In this document: positions 34,830 to 46,587 of the stretch, piece after piece
How positions within the stretch are numbered: position 1 is the first letter of the stretch
Layout: each line of letters begins with the position of its first letter
NCBI GenBank assembly: GCA_950295325.1
Contig: OX485805.1
Location: 57,622,758-57,686,757, forward strand
Direction of reading: 5' to 3'
Origin: Polytrichum commune
Taxonomy: Eukaryota > Streptophyta > Polytrichopsida > Polytrichales > Polytrichaceae
Length of the DNA stretch: 64,000 nucleotides
Notes under the pieces: model-generated
Told to the model about the DNA's origin: nothing
Seen by the model: the letters and a program-made list of their open reading frames with translations, nothing else
Databases searched by the model: none
Program-made: the position numbers and the translations under genes

Positions 34830-36726
34830 TGCCGGTGGAGCTGATGGTTACTACTGTTGGGCTACGGGTTACTACTGGGGGCTCCTGGTTGCTACTGTTG
34901 GGCTGCTGGTTAATATTGTTGGACTACGGGTTACTACTGGGGGTTGTTGGTTGCTACTGTGGAGCTGTTGGTTACTACTGTGGAGCTGCTGGTTACTATT
35001 GTTGGGCTACGGGTTACTACTGGGGGCTGCTGGTTGCTACTGTTGGGCTGCTGGTTGCTACTGTTGGGCTGCTGGTTGCTACTGTGGAGCTGCTGGTTAT
35101 TACTGTTGGGCTACTGGTTACTACTGTGGGCTGCTGGTTGCTACTGTTTGGCTGTTGGTTGCTACTGTGGAGCTGCTGGTTACTACTGTGGGTTGTTGGT
35201 TGCTACTGTGGGCTGCTGGTTGCTACTGTGGAGCTGCTGGTTAATTCTGTGGGCTCCTGGTTGCTACTGTGGAGCTGCTGGTTGCTACTGTGGAGCTGCT
35301 GGTTACTACTGTGGGCTGCTGGTTGCTATTGTGGAGCTGTTGGTTACTACTGTTGGTGTCGCAACCCTTGCTAGTCCCCTTAAAAATCTTGCCAATTTTG
35401 AATTCTAGCAAAGGTTACGAGCGCTAACCATTCGCATTCCGCCATGCTAATGGTTAGCCTTCCTACCCCAGACCTTATAGTTCATAGGAGGGAACCAACC
35501 CTCCTACTTTGCTTTCGGGACTCACCCCTTAATCCGTAACCCATTTTAACATTTGGACTTCCATCCATGGAAGTCCAATCCTATGTTGATCATCGCATTG
35601 CCGGAGCAACACTACAACAACCCGAACCATACTAGGCAACTATGGCCTTACAATGGGACAAAGCCCATGGAGGCCGTGCCGTTCGGCCTCGGATGGGTGA
35701 GGCCACACCACCTCACCCATATAAGCCTCTAGGACTTTACGCGGGGCCCCTACCCCACCGTCAACCAACCTCTTGTCTCTCTACCAAGAGTTGGGGCCAA
35801 GTGGACATTTTCCTTTAGCTGCTGGGCCTAGAACCCCCCCCCCCCCAGCAGCTTCAGACCATCATAAATTCCTTGTATGATGTCAGATCATACCAACCAA
35901 CCACTCCATCTTCATCTACGCTTCACGTAGATGCCGATGGACTCCTCACTTGCCCCATTCGGGCAAGTATTGACGAAGTTATGCCTGTTTGAACCTTGGC
36001 AGTCCCGGGAATCACTCCCAGGCACTGCTGTACCAGGGCGCTGTCCCGGGACAGCGCCCCACTCAAATGGCCATAACCCCTAGCTCACACCTCCGCTTGA
36101 GGTGATCTTTAGCATTCTAGAATCACCACGTCATGAGCTACGCATAGCTCATGGCCTTACCCTTGTGCCTCCTAGTCTCCGTGGGTGGGAGGCGTTCCCA
36201 ACGCCCGGGGCCCTCACCCACACTAGGATCACTTGGGCCCTCTCACCAACGGCGCCACAAGTCCCGGGTGTCACTCCGGGGTCCCCCTTGTGCCCATGGT
36301 GTTTCGGGCATTCCTCATGGAAAGGTGCGCGACAGTTGGGCTACTGGTTACTACTGTGGGGTTGCTGGTTGCTACTGTGGGTTGCTTGTTGCTACTGTGG
36401 AGCTACTGGTTACTATTGTGGGCTATTGGTTGCTACTGTGGAGCTGTTGGTTACTACTGTTGGGCTACTGGTTACTACTGTGGGCTGTTGGTTGCTACTG
36501 TTGGGCTGCTGGTTGCTACCGTGGAGCTGCTGGTTACTACTGTGGGCTGCTGGTTGCTACTATTGGGCTACTGGTTACTACTGTGGGCTGCTGGTTGCTA
36601 TTGTTGGGCTGCTGGTTGCTACCGTGGAGTTGCTGGTTACTACTGTGGGCTGCTGGTTGCTACTGTTGGGCTGCTGGTTGCTACTGTGGAGTTGTTGGTT
36701 ACTACTGTGGGGCTGCTGGTTAATAA
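34830..36726. repeat. About 21-bp minisatellite in LTR A2
   Basis: Units alternate GGGCTGCTGGTTGCTACTGT and GGAGCTGCTGGTTACTACTG. LTR B2 splits the array. All three plus frames stay open, giving Leu/Val/Cys/Tyr-rich pseudo-proteins of 150-214 codons that are not genes. Confidence 0.9.
35357..36334. mobile_element. Solo LTR B2
   Basis: A 978-bp segment runs from TGTCGCAACCC to GTGCGCGACA and is flanked by GTTGG (35352-35356, 36335-36339). It is clearly homologous to 18443-19382 throughout, with a CCCATATAAGCC TATA-like region and the same CCATGGAAGTCCA stretch. Confidence 0.85.
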
Positions 36727-38598
36727 GTTTAGTCGGCCGACACTAGTAAGGGGACTTAGTGAGGCAGATTCAAGGCTTAATGCTAGGCCTTTAGTGACTT
36801 GGGTAGATAATTAAGGGGGGAAGCCGTAGTGCTATATCGGACTAAATGATAGTTAGTTGATTGGGTTGTTACTTAATGTTACTTTAGATAATTTGTCATT
36901 AGCAAGATAATATAACACGAAGTGAGGATTGTGAAAATAGAGAATAGCGTTTTTTTAACGCTTGTACCCACACTAGGAAATAAACTGAGTGCACGAGTTG
37001 ATGGAAAGTGTGAAGGATTCCCGCAATGTTGAGACAAGGAAAATCACAACTAAAAGGCCAAGGGGAATGTCCTTAAGGGCATGTGTAGCTATGGCCGCGG
37101 GTTGGACTCTTGAGAAGACCCGCGCTACATCTATTCACGAGGCTAGCATTAACAAAGCATCATGACTTTAAACAATGTGGGTATCCCCGGATACGGAAGT
37201 TACATTTCATGCTACTACTGTGGGAGTCCAAATTCGACGGAAATACGGAAATACTGATCCATTTTCCGTATTTTATCCTTCTTGTATGAGGATAATGGGG
37301 TCTCTTAGGATAAATTAATTGTACTAGGAAATAGGGCATTCTAAATCCGCCTCGCGCGATAAAAAAGATAAAAAAGAATATTATTACCGGTCCGGCAAAT
37401 TGGATTAGGGGGACCGTTTGATCATGGTCCGAACCACTGGTCCGGACCAAGTAACGGTTGCGCCAAGATTAACCAACGGTCCGGAAGTGGCGGTTACAAC
37501 GGATTTATGACGGTTGGGGGAAAACCGTCGGAAAACGGTTGGCAACCGTTTTTCGTTAAACCCTAACGGTAACAGGGGAAGGAAGAGGGGGGAAGGATAT
37601 TTAAAGGTCCCTTCCTTCTCCTCCCCACTTTTTGCAAGGAGAAAAATTATTGAGGGAACGAGTGGTGAGGCTGTGTTTTTTTTTTCGAGCCTCCAGCAGT
37701 TGGATTGCTGGGACTCCGTAATTTCCAGTCACCGGCAGTTGGCTTGCGGGACTCCGTAGCAGTTGAACGGAAGAGAGGGTACCCGGAGGGGAGAAAGTTT
37801 CCGTAATTGAGACGGAAGTTGAGAGAAGAGAGGAAGATGTTGGAAGCACAGGAAGAGGATCAGAGGGAACCCATCCCGGTTCCACTCAAAGCCCTCATCC
37901 CTGCAATTCCGAGGGAGGACAGGGAGTTGCAGGAGCTAGCGGAGGATCTCCGGGTTATGGGCTGCGCAGGGTTGCTCGCCAAACCCTGGAACCTCCGAGC
38001 AGAAGATACCCTCCGAGAGTTCAAGTTCGAGAGAGGGAACAGTGGCTAGGAACAAAGAGGAGGGATCCGGATAATTGGACTCCGGATATTTGGAATAGGG
38101 TCTACGGGTTTCCGAGGGGGATTGCAGAGGGATGGGCCGGCCGCCGCGATGGCCTGTTCGCCGGAAAATTTACAGGGGACGCGGATCCGAAGGACGGCTT
38201 CCACCCCGGGAACTGCCGGAACCTTAGAGAGCGGAGGGTGTTAGAGTTCCTCCTGCCCATCCTTAACCCGGACAAGCCGAAGCGGATTAGCCTTACCATG
38301 GCTAACACCCTGTTCGGTGCTATGTCCGGAGTCCGGCCCGTGAATTGGGGGCTGATCATTCAAGAAATAGTAGGGCGAGCCCTCCCCCATATAGGCCGGA
38401 AACCCTCCTTCCTCTCCCCCTTCATTCTGCACCTCTATCAGCACTTCGATTGCACCACGGCCGAGGAGGAGGACCTGCTGACGATAGCGGCGGACGAGGT
38501 CACCTACAAGCTCCATTCGGAAGCCGGAGACCTGGAGACAGAGACTTCCAGCGACCCCATCATTCCGGAAGCACCTCCCTCTTCACCCGGAAGCCCGC

Positions 38599-40574
38599 TG
38601 TGAGCCCAAAAGGGTGCCCACATTTAGTCTTAGACCCTTGAAACGTTAGTTGATGCACTTTGAAGTAGCATGTTACTTCACAAAAATATAAAAAGAGTGA
38701 AATGTTAGTCTTAGAAGTACCATGTTGTAAGAGGCTAGGATGTGAGTTGTTATTGTGTTTTTACCTTCGGAAGGATTTAAGTGAATGAGGATAGGTAAGG
38801 AGAACTTGGATTGAGTAGTTAGTGAGTAGGCTAGTACAAATGGATGGAGACAACCAAAGTGACTCAAGAGGCAAGTGCATTCGAATTGGGATGAATGGAG
38901 GATCACATGGAGCGCACAAGTGGACCACCTCATCATGGCCACTTAATGGGAAAGGCCCAAGGAAGAATGCAAGGTGGAGGATAAGCAAATTCTCAAAGCA
39001 CCAATCAAATCACGAGTTAAGCATCGTGGTTTGAATTAAGTGGTGAGCGACGATTTGGAAAAGTAAGGGGAGAAAGTTATGGCGGCGGAAAGCGAAGGAG
39101 GCTAAGTTTGGGTTGAAGCATCCCAAGTTTGGTAAAGTGTGGTAAGTAGAAAGCCAAGGCTAGTTAAATGTTCGAATTAGGATCCTTGTTGATCATTTGA
39201 GGGAGGAAGGCTTAGAAGATAGGATTGGCACCTACTAAGTAGGAGGAAATCTCAAGGGCTTATCGTGAGTTAGAAGGAGAACTTGGATTGAGTAGTTAGT
39301 GAGTAGGCTAGTACAAATGGATGGAGACAACCAAAGTGACTCAAGAGGCAAGTGCATTCGAATTGGGATGAATGGAGGATCACATGGAGCGCACAAGTGG
39401 ACCACCTCATCATGGCCACTTAATGGGGAAGGCCCAAGGAAGAATGCAAGGTGGAGGATAAGCAAATTCTCAAAGCACCAATCAAATCACGAGTTAAGCA
39501 TCGTGGTTTGAATTAAGTGGTGAGCGACGATTTGGAAAAGTAAGGGGAGAAAGTTATGGCGGCGGAAAGCGAAGGAGGCTAAGTTTGGGTTGAAGCATCC
39601 CAAGTTTGGTAAAGTGTGGTAAGTAGAAAGCCAAGGCTAGTTAAATGTTCGAATTAGGATCCTTGTTGATCATTTGAGGGAGGAAGGCTTAGAAGATAGG
39701 ATTGGCGCCTACTAAGTAGGAGGAAATCTCAAGGGCTTATCGTGAGCCTTGAGGGTGCTCACCCCCTCAAGCTTACTATATAATCCCTCATTCTTCCCTC
39801 ACTCATCCTCTCTTTCCTTTGTGCTCCAAGGCACCCCACGAGTTATAAGTGTGGGTGTAGGAAGCCATATTGGAGCACATGTGTGTGCTTAGTTTTTAGT
39901 TTGAGAGCCAAGGCTTGTTAGCCTTGAAGAGGGCTTGACCTCTTGGTAGAATTAGTGTTGACGTGAAGGATTTTAAAGTTAATTCATGATTCCAATTTGT
40001 GGTACTTTAAGTTCATGTTTTGAATACACGTGGTTGCAAGTTCCATGTTTAAGAGTTGAGCACTTGATGTTGTGATGAGTGCAAAAATATACTTGTGTGG
40101 ATTAGTTAGTCTTAGTGAAGTTAGGAAATTCTCTCTCCCCCTCTCCTCTCTAGGATTTTAGGATTTTAGGATTAGAGAAGAATTGTGTGATTAGAAAGGA
40201 ATTGTTAGTAGAATTAGGGAAATTAGGTAGGAAGATTAGTTAAGGGCTTGAATAATTAGTGAGGTAGTTGGGAATTACAACTACAAAGTTGTGGGTTCAT
40301 GAAGGAGCTGGGTTTATGAAGGAACTGGGTTTGTTTAGTTAGAAAGTAAAGAGCTGGGTTTATGAAGGAGCTGGGTTTATGAAGGAGCTGGGTTTGTTTA
40401 GTTAGAAGCTAAGAAGCTGGGTTTATGAAGGAGCTAGTTAAATCCAAGACCACTTGAAGGGTGAACCTTGCACTATGGACTCATCCAAGTCCAAATCCAA
40501 TACCGCGGAGGAATGTGAGCCCAAACCCACTACTCGGACTACGGACGCTTAAGGGTGGGGGGTTTGGCCTCACA
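38599..40574 (+). repeat. 5' LTR with a 477-bp tandem duplication
   Basis: 1976 bp against 1499 bp for the 3' LTR. The difference is exactly one extra 477-bp copy (segments around 38797-39273 and 39274-39750), which begins AGAACTTGGATTGAGTAG. Outside this the two LTRs differ at very few positions. A TATATAATCC promoter element lies near 39778. Confidence 0.95.
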
Positions 40575-41483
40575 TAATTGGTGCGTCCGCCGGGAGCGAA
40601 GCGGAAGGTAGTTACAAGACTTGGAGGCGACTAGGAGACTTGGAGGCAACTAGGAAAAATTGGAGACACAAACTTGAGAGAAGGGAAGGAGCACCCGAAA
40701 TTCGGTAAGTATTCTCTCTTTGGGTTACATTTGAATTCATTGTATTTCAACTATTCCTTGGAATGAATTGCATTGTCAATTACGCAAATTCATTTTTGAG
40801 GAAGGAGCGCGGCGAAGGTACGTCCTCAACCTTTTTGGGGATTTGCTAAGAACTTAAAAGGAACCTATAACCGAGTAGCTCATTAAAACATTAGAGGGTA
40901 AATTCACCTTAGGACATTGAACTTTGACAGTCACCTCGGGGTGAGTCTCAAAGTTTTGGGAGTTGTCATTTCATGCTCTAGATTAAATTAATATTTCACA
41001 AAGTTTATGGTGTTGTTACATTGAGTCACGATTGAGGGGAGTGCTAACTCACAGGGGGATGCGATTGCTCAAGGTATGTTTATTTCTTCAAAGTGAACTC
41101 ATTAACTAATTAAGGAATGCCTTTTGTACTCGTGATTGTTGTTATCCGTTGTAGAGGGTAATTCCCGAATTGTGGATGGTGTGAGAAGTTGAAGGGTGAA
41201 GCCTCGACTTTTAACATAATCTACTCGGAAGGTCACCCCCTCACAATCGGTATTGTGGTGAGTGTTAATTTGCGGGAAGGTGCGGAGGTGATGCTCCGAC
41301 TTAACCAAAAAATTAACATGAACATGCCTATCCCCTATTGGGATTCTTTCACCTAAGTGGGCTTGCAGGTTCTTTTCCTCACCTCCTAAAAAAATTATAA
41401 CCACACCAAGACAAGTGAAAATATTAAGAGGGGAATTGCTAGGATTATGTGTGGTCAAGTGAGGGTCGATCGATTCTTATGGA
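40575..41483 (+). other. gypsy leader with candidate primer-binding site
   Basis: Directly after the LTR comes TAATTGGTGCGTCCGCCGGG, at the position of the primer-binding site. The matching tRNA was not determined. The rest of the 0.9-kb leader has no supported gene. Confidence 0.55.
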
Positions 41484-44400
41484 ATGCAAGGTAGGACTCG
41501 CTCACAAAAACCAAGTTTGATAGTAGGACTAGAGAAATCTACTCGAAAGAGGCGGTCCTCTAAAATCAGTGATAGATTAGAACAAGATAATGTTAGAATA
41601 GAGAGTTGTTTGAACGTCGAACCTAGGACTAGGTCAATTCTAGACACCTTAGAACTTGGAGCTCAACTTGAAGAGGAGATCACTCCCTCCAAATTGAGTG
41701 GTGAAACTTCTTCGGAAAATTACACACTTAGAGAAGAATTCCCGGTAGAAGTTGATAGGGGATTGTTGAATAGTTCACCGGTCACCATGGCCGAGGAACG
41801 GGGGATGGATCCACCACCCATACCCCCAATTCCGCCCATACCTCCTATACCTCCAATAGACCCATTGGTTAGGCCAAGAGGCCTACCAATTGTGGTTCCA
41901 CAAAATTTAGCGGCGATGGATATGCCATCTCATCTCCCTAAATTTTATGGGACCAAGGATGAGGACCCCTCTCGGCACATGGAACGGTATATCGAACGGT
42001 TGGCTAGCTTCCTCATAACCGACCCGGGTTATTGGTTAGTGTGGTTTCCTACCACTCTAGAGGGGGAAGCCTATGAATGGTATCGGGATCATGCCGAGGG
42101 ACATTTTAGGGGATGGGAACAATTACAAAGGGAGTTTCTTAACGAATTTAGGCCGGAAGTGGGTCAAAGTACCGCATTAAGGGCATTGTCGTCATTGAAG
42201 CAAGGAAGGGAGGAAGAAATTTCGGCTTACATTAGGAGGTTTGATTTAGTGTGCACTAGATTTGTGGGTACCATGCTCAACGACGACACGCTAAAGCAAT
42301 TTTTCATTCAAGGGTTTTTTAAGTCCGGAACTATTAGGGGTGTTCTAGAAAGGAATCCCTTGACCTTGGCGGATGCCAAGCGTGCGGCTAGAGATATTGA
42401 AAACTTGGATAAAGATCACGAAAGGCTATGGAGAAGGGAGGATGAATTGATCCCACAATTCATCCCCATACGCCCTAGGGTGGTAGCGGTAGAACCCGCT
42501 AAGTATGAGAACCAAATTCCATATGCCATTGTGGACACCGGTCCCCGACCTTTAGCGGTTAGGGAACCGGCACCTCTTTTGGCACTACCGGCCCCTAGAA
42601 CGGATCCACACTTGGAGGAGGTTGAGAGAAGACTAGGTGCTAGCCAACTAGGATTCCAAGAGGCTATGATAAAACAAATGCAAAGCCTCACGGATCAAAT
42701 GTCATTAATGATCCGGAGTCAACAACCGGGGCCTCCACCCCCGGTTGAGTCGGGTAGGCATTCTTCCGGATTATGGTGTGTCCAATGTGGCCAACCGGGC
42801 CACACGCGTCAATTTTGTAGAAGTGGACAAAACCGTGACCAAAGAGGAAACGGTAACCCACCTCAACAAAATCAACGAGGTCAAGCGCCACCTCACTATG
42901 GAAATGGAAGCAATAGAGGACCACAACCTAGAGGGCAAGGTGGCCAAAATTTAGAGAAGAAGGAATTTCATCCCTTTTGTGGAAGGTGGCACGCTCAAGG
43001 ACAATGTTGGTCCGAAGGTCAAGAGTTTAATTGTAGCAATTGTGGAGGAAGTCATCCCTCGGATACGTGTCGCCAACCGGACAAAATAATTAATGTCCCT
43101 TACCCGGTGGCTAATCCACAACAACAAGCAAGGGATAATATGCGAGGTGCTAGGCCACAAGGAGTACCGGCCAATGAACTTAGGCCACCTAACTTATACT
43201 ATGACCATAGTAATGCTAGGCAAACTTTTCATCCACCGGCGGGCTTGCAAACTACAACCGGTTACATTCCAATACAAAATAGACAAGGAGTTCCACCTAA
43301 TGGTAGTAACGGGAGACAAGCGCCTCCAACGGATCCGGGACCATCTAACTCCCAAGATGTTAGGTTCATGGATGGAGTGTTGGAGGCCACATGTGATGAC
43401 ATGCTTCCTCTCCCAACGAGAATTGGAGAGGAGCAAAGTCAATGGCCTCCTCACACCAATGCTATTACATATGAGTTAGTGAAGGGTAAGGGTGTGGTTG
43501 AAGAAGCACCCGCACTAGCGGTAACTACTAGGGCTAGGAGAGGGGATGCCCCGTTGGAGGTAGGAATAGGAGAGCAAGGAAATTACTCTTCGGATGAAGA
43601 GATTAATCTCTCCGAGTTGGATAGGGTAGCTAGAAGAGCTACTAAGGATGTGGAGAGGGAAAATATAATTTTACAAGATAGGGAGAGGACTAATGCGGTA
43701 CATGACTTGGATAATAGCGATGTGGGTGAATGGGAAGGACCGGGGGTTCCCGTAGACGAATTCGACGTAGTGGGTAATTCTAAGGTGGAAAGATCTACCG
43801 GGTACGACTTGTGGGCGGACCTTAGTACACTCAAGGCGGATATTACTTTCGGCCAACTATTGGAAATTTCACCCACGGCAAGGAAAACATTAAAGGAGGG
43901 AATGCCGGTACACAAGAGGATGAGGAAGGTGAAAGCTAAAATAGCCGCTAGGATCCAATCACAAGGTGGAAGAGACGTGAAAGCTATAGAAATAGAAGTT
44001 GTTATAGTAGATAAGGTGGTTCCTAATGTGCTAGTCGACGGAGGGAGTAGTCTAAATATACTACCGGAGGATACTATGAAAAAATTGGGACTTGGACTCA
44101 CGGGGCCTTCACCTTTGGTCATAAATATGGCAAATCAAAGTTCGACTACGCCTTTGGGGATGATCAAGGATTGTAGAATGACTACGGGAGGTGAGGAGTA
44201 CTTGGTCACCTTCCATGTCATTAAAATGCACTCCAACAAGGACACCTTCCCCATTTTGCTAGGTAGGCCTTGGTTGCGGATGGCGAATGCTATGGTCAAT
44301 TGGGGTGGACCTAAACCATCCATCACTTATGGTCCGGAGGGTAATAGGGTCATAGTGTCCATTGGTTCATTAGAAGGATGGATGAAGAAGGAGATGTATT

Positions 44401-46526
44401 TGCCATTGGAGAAGGAAATTGATGACTTAAACGAGAATGAGATTGGCAAGGCATTGGTGGGAGTCGTCCATCCCGAAGGTCAAAGGGTTGTTATAGATTC
44501 GGGCTCGGGAAGTCTAGGTCCTAATTTTTACAATTATGGGGATAATGGGGATTATGCCCAATGGCTAAGGGAGTACCCCGAGTCCGAGGTTGATGTAATG
44601 GTTACATTTCACCAAGTAGGCTTAGGGAGTGAATTTCCTAGTGTTAGTTTAGGAGAGGGCTCATTGTTGGAGCCATGTGAGGTGCTCACCGAGGAAGAGT
44701 GGGTTAGCGGTGGGTTAACACCTTGGGTAGATGACGTGGAAGAGGGTGAGGTTAGTTTAATTCATGTAGATGGGACTCAAGAGGAGGATGTGATTATTGA
44801 GTCATCGAAATTGGAGGAGCCTTTACATTTCAAGACCACGTCTACGGGGATAGTTGTAGGTCAAGATGTGAAAGATTACCCCAATGTGCCTTCCGATTGG
44901 TATCGGAACAAAGAGGAACAAGCACATGTGTCGGAAGCGGATTGGCGGTACGTGGATGTGAAATTAAAGAATGGAAAAACCCGACAAATGAAGATGGGCT
45001 CCAAATTGGGGGAGAAAGAGGTTAGGGAGTATAGCAATTTGGTGGATGAGTTTAGTGATACTTTTGCATGGTCCTACGATGAGCTTAAGGGAATTCCTAG
45101 GGAAATGGTAGAGCACCGGATTCCTTTAATTCCGGGGGCGAGGCCAATTAGACAAAAGGAGAGGAGGATGCATTTACAAGCGGACCACTTGTCTAGGTTG
45201 TCGGAGGAGATAGGAAAAAATCCGGTAAATGATATGTTAGTAGATGATAGCCTCTTTGTGGTCACTTCTACACCGGAGTGGTATGCGGGCATAGTGGAAT
45301 TTCTAACAACCCACAAGTTGCCCAAAGAGTGGACAAAAGAAGAGAGAAGGAAGGTGAGGGTAAATAGTAGGCAATTTGTTGTAGTGGGCCATAGGTTGTT
45401 TAGAAGGGGGTCCGATGGTATTTTACGACGATGCGTGTCAAAAACGGAGGTTGAAGCGATTTTAATCGCTTGCCACGATAGCGCTTGCGGCGGTCACTTC
45501 TCGGGTCAACTCTCCGGGCAAAAAATACTTAGAGCGGGCTACTTTTGGCCTACACTATTTAAGGACGCCCATGACTATGTAAGGAAATGCGACGCTTGCC
45601 AACGGTATGCCCGAAACGACCTTAGAATGGAGATGCCTTTACATGTATCATTACCCTTAATTCCTTTCGAAAAATGGGGCATCGACTATGTGGGTGAGGT
45701 CCATCCCCAATCTTCAAAAGGAATGAAATATATTGTGGTGGCAACCGAGTACCTCACCAAGTGGGCGGAAGCCAAAGCGGTGAAGACCGACACGGCGGAA
45801 CACGCGGCAACATTTATGTACGAAAACATAATTTCGCGGTTCGGGGTGCCGAAGATCCTAGTAAGCGATAGGGGTACTCACTTTTTGAATGACTTGATTC
45901 GAGAGATGACAGAGAAATTTAAAATTGATCACCGGAAGACTACTCCCTACCACCCACAAACCAATGGACAAACGGAAAGGGTTAACGGAATTTTGGTGAG
46001 TATACTACGCAAAACGGTTATAGACTCGAAGCGGGATTGGGATACGAAACTAACGGCGGCACTTTGGGCATACCGTACAACCTATAAGGTAACTACGCGT
46101 GCTACACCATTTTCCTTAGTCTATGGTCTTGAAGCGACACTACCAATCGAATATGAAGTCGAGTCACTTAGGGTGGCCGTGAGTACGAGACTTACCGAAA
46201 GTCAATCCTTACGAAATCGACTAACCGATTTGGAAGCACTTGACGAAGGGAGGAGCATGGCGGCTCAACATATTGAGGCAATCCAAAGAAGGAGAAAAAT
46301 TACTTTCGACAAACGACATAAGAGAAGGGCCCTAACACCGGGAATGATGGTCATGATTCAAGACGCACGAAAGCTTGAATTTCCGGCGAAATTCAATGCG
46401 GTATGGTTAGGACCTTACCTTGTCTATGAGGTCTTTCCTAATAATTCAATTCAATTGGAAACGTTGAATGGTGAGCTCTTTCCTACCCGTACATCGGGAA
46501 GTAGATGTAAGGAGTACCGAGCTTGA
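41484..46526 (+). CDS. gag-protease-integrase polyprotein, RT/RNase H deleted
   Basis: 1680 codons, uninterrupted. Retrotransposon gag domain at about 130-310 (HLPKFYGT, WFPTTLEGEA). Zinc knuckle C-x2-C-x4-H-x4-C (CVQCGQPGHTRQFC, about 431) and a second C-x2-C-x3-H-x4-C near 515. Aspartic protease VLVDGGSS near 850 and LLGRPWL near 925. The RT domain starts (HRIPLIPGARPIRQKERRM, about 1211) but jumps at once to ADHLSRL, the end of RNase H. The frame is kept and about all of RT/RH is lost (junction near 45171). The integrase HHCC finger and Asp1401, Asp1462, Glu1498 (DD35E) follow, then a GPY/F-like WLGPYLVY. Mobilisation would need RT from another element. Confidence 0.95.
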   Translation: MQGRTRSQKPSLIVGLEKSTRKRRSSKISDRLEQDNVRIESCLNVEPRTRSILDTLELGAQLEEEITPSKLSGETSSENYTLREEFPVEVDRGLLNSSPVTMAEERGMDPPPIPPIPPIPPIPPIDPLVRPRGLPIVVPQNLAAMDMPSHLPKFYGTKDEDPSRHMERYIERLASFLITDPGYWLVWFPTTLEGEAYEWYRDHAEGHFRGWEQLQREFLNEFRPEVGQSTALRALSSLKQGREEEISAYIRRFDLVCTRFVGTMLNDDTLKQFFIQGFFKSGTIRGVLERNPLTLADAKRAARDIENLDKDHERLWRREDELIPQFIPIRPRVVAVEPAKYENQIPYAIVDTGPRPLAVREPAPLLALPAPRTDPHLEEVERRLGASQLGFQEAMIKQMQSLTDQMSLMIRSQQPGPPPPVESGRHSSGLWCVQCGQPGHTRQFCRSGQNRDQRGNGNPPQQNQRGQAPPHYGNGSNRGPQPRGQGGQNLEKKEFHPFCGRWHAQGQCWSEGQEFNCSNCGGSHPSDTCRQPDKIINVPYPVANPQQQARDNMRGARPQGVPANELRPPNLYYDHSNARQTFHPPAGLQTTTGYIPIQNRQGVPPNGSNGRQAPPTDPGPSNSQDVRFMDGVLEATCDDMLPLPTRIGEEQSQWPPHTNAITYELVKGKGVVEEAPALAVTTRARRGDAPLEVGIGEQGNYSSDEEINLSELDRVARRATKDVERENIILQDRERTNAVHDLDNSDVGEWEGPGVPVDEFDVVGNSKVERSTGYDLWADLSTLKADITFGQLLEISPTARKTLKEGMPVHKRMRKVKAKIAARIQSQGGRDVKAIEIEVVIVDKVVPNVLVDGGSSLNILPEDTMKKLGLGLTGPSPLVINMANQSSTTPLGMIKDCRMTTGGEEYLVTFHVIKMHSNKDTFPILLGRPWLRMANAMVNWGGPKPSITYGPEGNRVIVSIGSLEGWMKKEMYLPLEKEIDDLNENEIGKALVGVVHPEGQRVVIDSGSGSLGPNFYNYGDNGDYAQWLREYPESEVDVMVTFHQVGLGSEFPSVSLGEGSLLEPCEVLTEEEWVSGGLTPWVDDVEEGEVSLIHVDGTQEEDVIIESSKLEEPLHFKTTSTGIVVGQDVKDYPNVPSDWYRNKEEQAHVSEADWRYVDVKLKNGKTRQMKMGSKLGEKEVREYSNLVDEFSDTFAWSYDELKGIPREMVEHRIPLIPGARPIRQKERRMHLQADHLSRLSEEIGKNPVNDMLVDDSLFVVTSTPEWYAGIVEFLTTHKLPKEWTKEERRKVRVNSRQFVVVGHRLFRRGSDGILRRCVSKTEVEAILIACHDSACGGHFSGQLSGQKILRAGYFWPTLFKDAHDYVRKCDACQRYARNDLRMEMPLHVSLPLIPFEKWGIDYVGEVHPQSSKGMKYIVVATEYLTKWAEAKAVKTDTAEHAATFMYENIISRFGVPKILVSDRGTHFLNDLIREMTEKFKIDHRKTTPYHPQTNGQTERVNGILVSILRKTVIDSKRDWDTKLTAALWAYRTTYKVTTRATPFSLVYGLEATLPIEYEVESLRVAVSTRLTESQSLRNRLTDLEALDEGRSMAAQHIEAIQRRRKITFDKRHKRRALTPGMMVMIQDARKLEFPAKFNAVWLGPYLVYEVFPNNSIQLETLNGELFPTRTSGSRCKEYRA

Positions 46527-46587
46527 CTAGGCAACTTACCCTTGGAGCAAGAGATGTTTGGATTCATCCCCCGATGGTCGCCAATTA

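Noticed and set aside
34835-36814. Several overlapping frames of 150-214 codons rich in Leu, Val, Cys and Tyr
   Set aside because: They are translations of a roughly 21-bp minisatellite open in all frames, not proteins.
41102-41458. 118-codon minus-strand frame in the gypsy leader
   Set aside because: No motif; it lies antisense in the untranslated leader of a retrotransposon.
42416-44326. Minus-strand frames of 60-179 codons opposite the gypsy polyprotein
   Set aside because: They are shadows of a strongly coding plus-strand frame.
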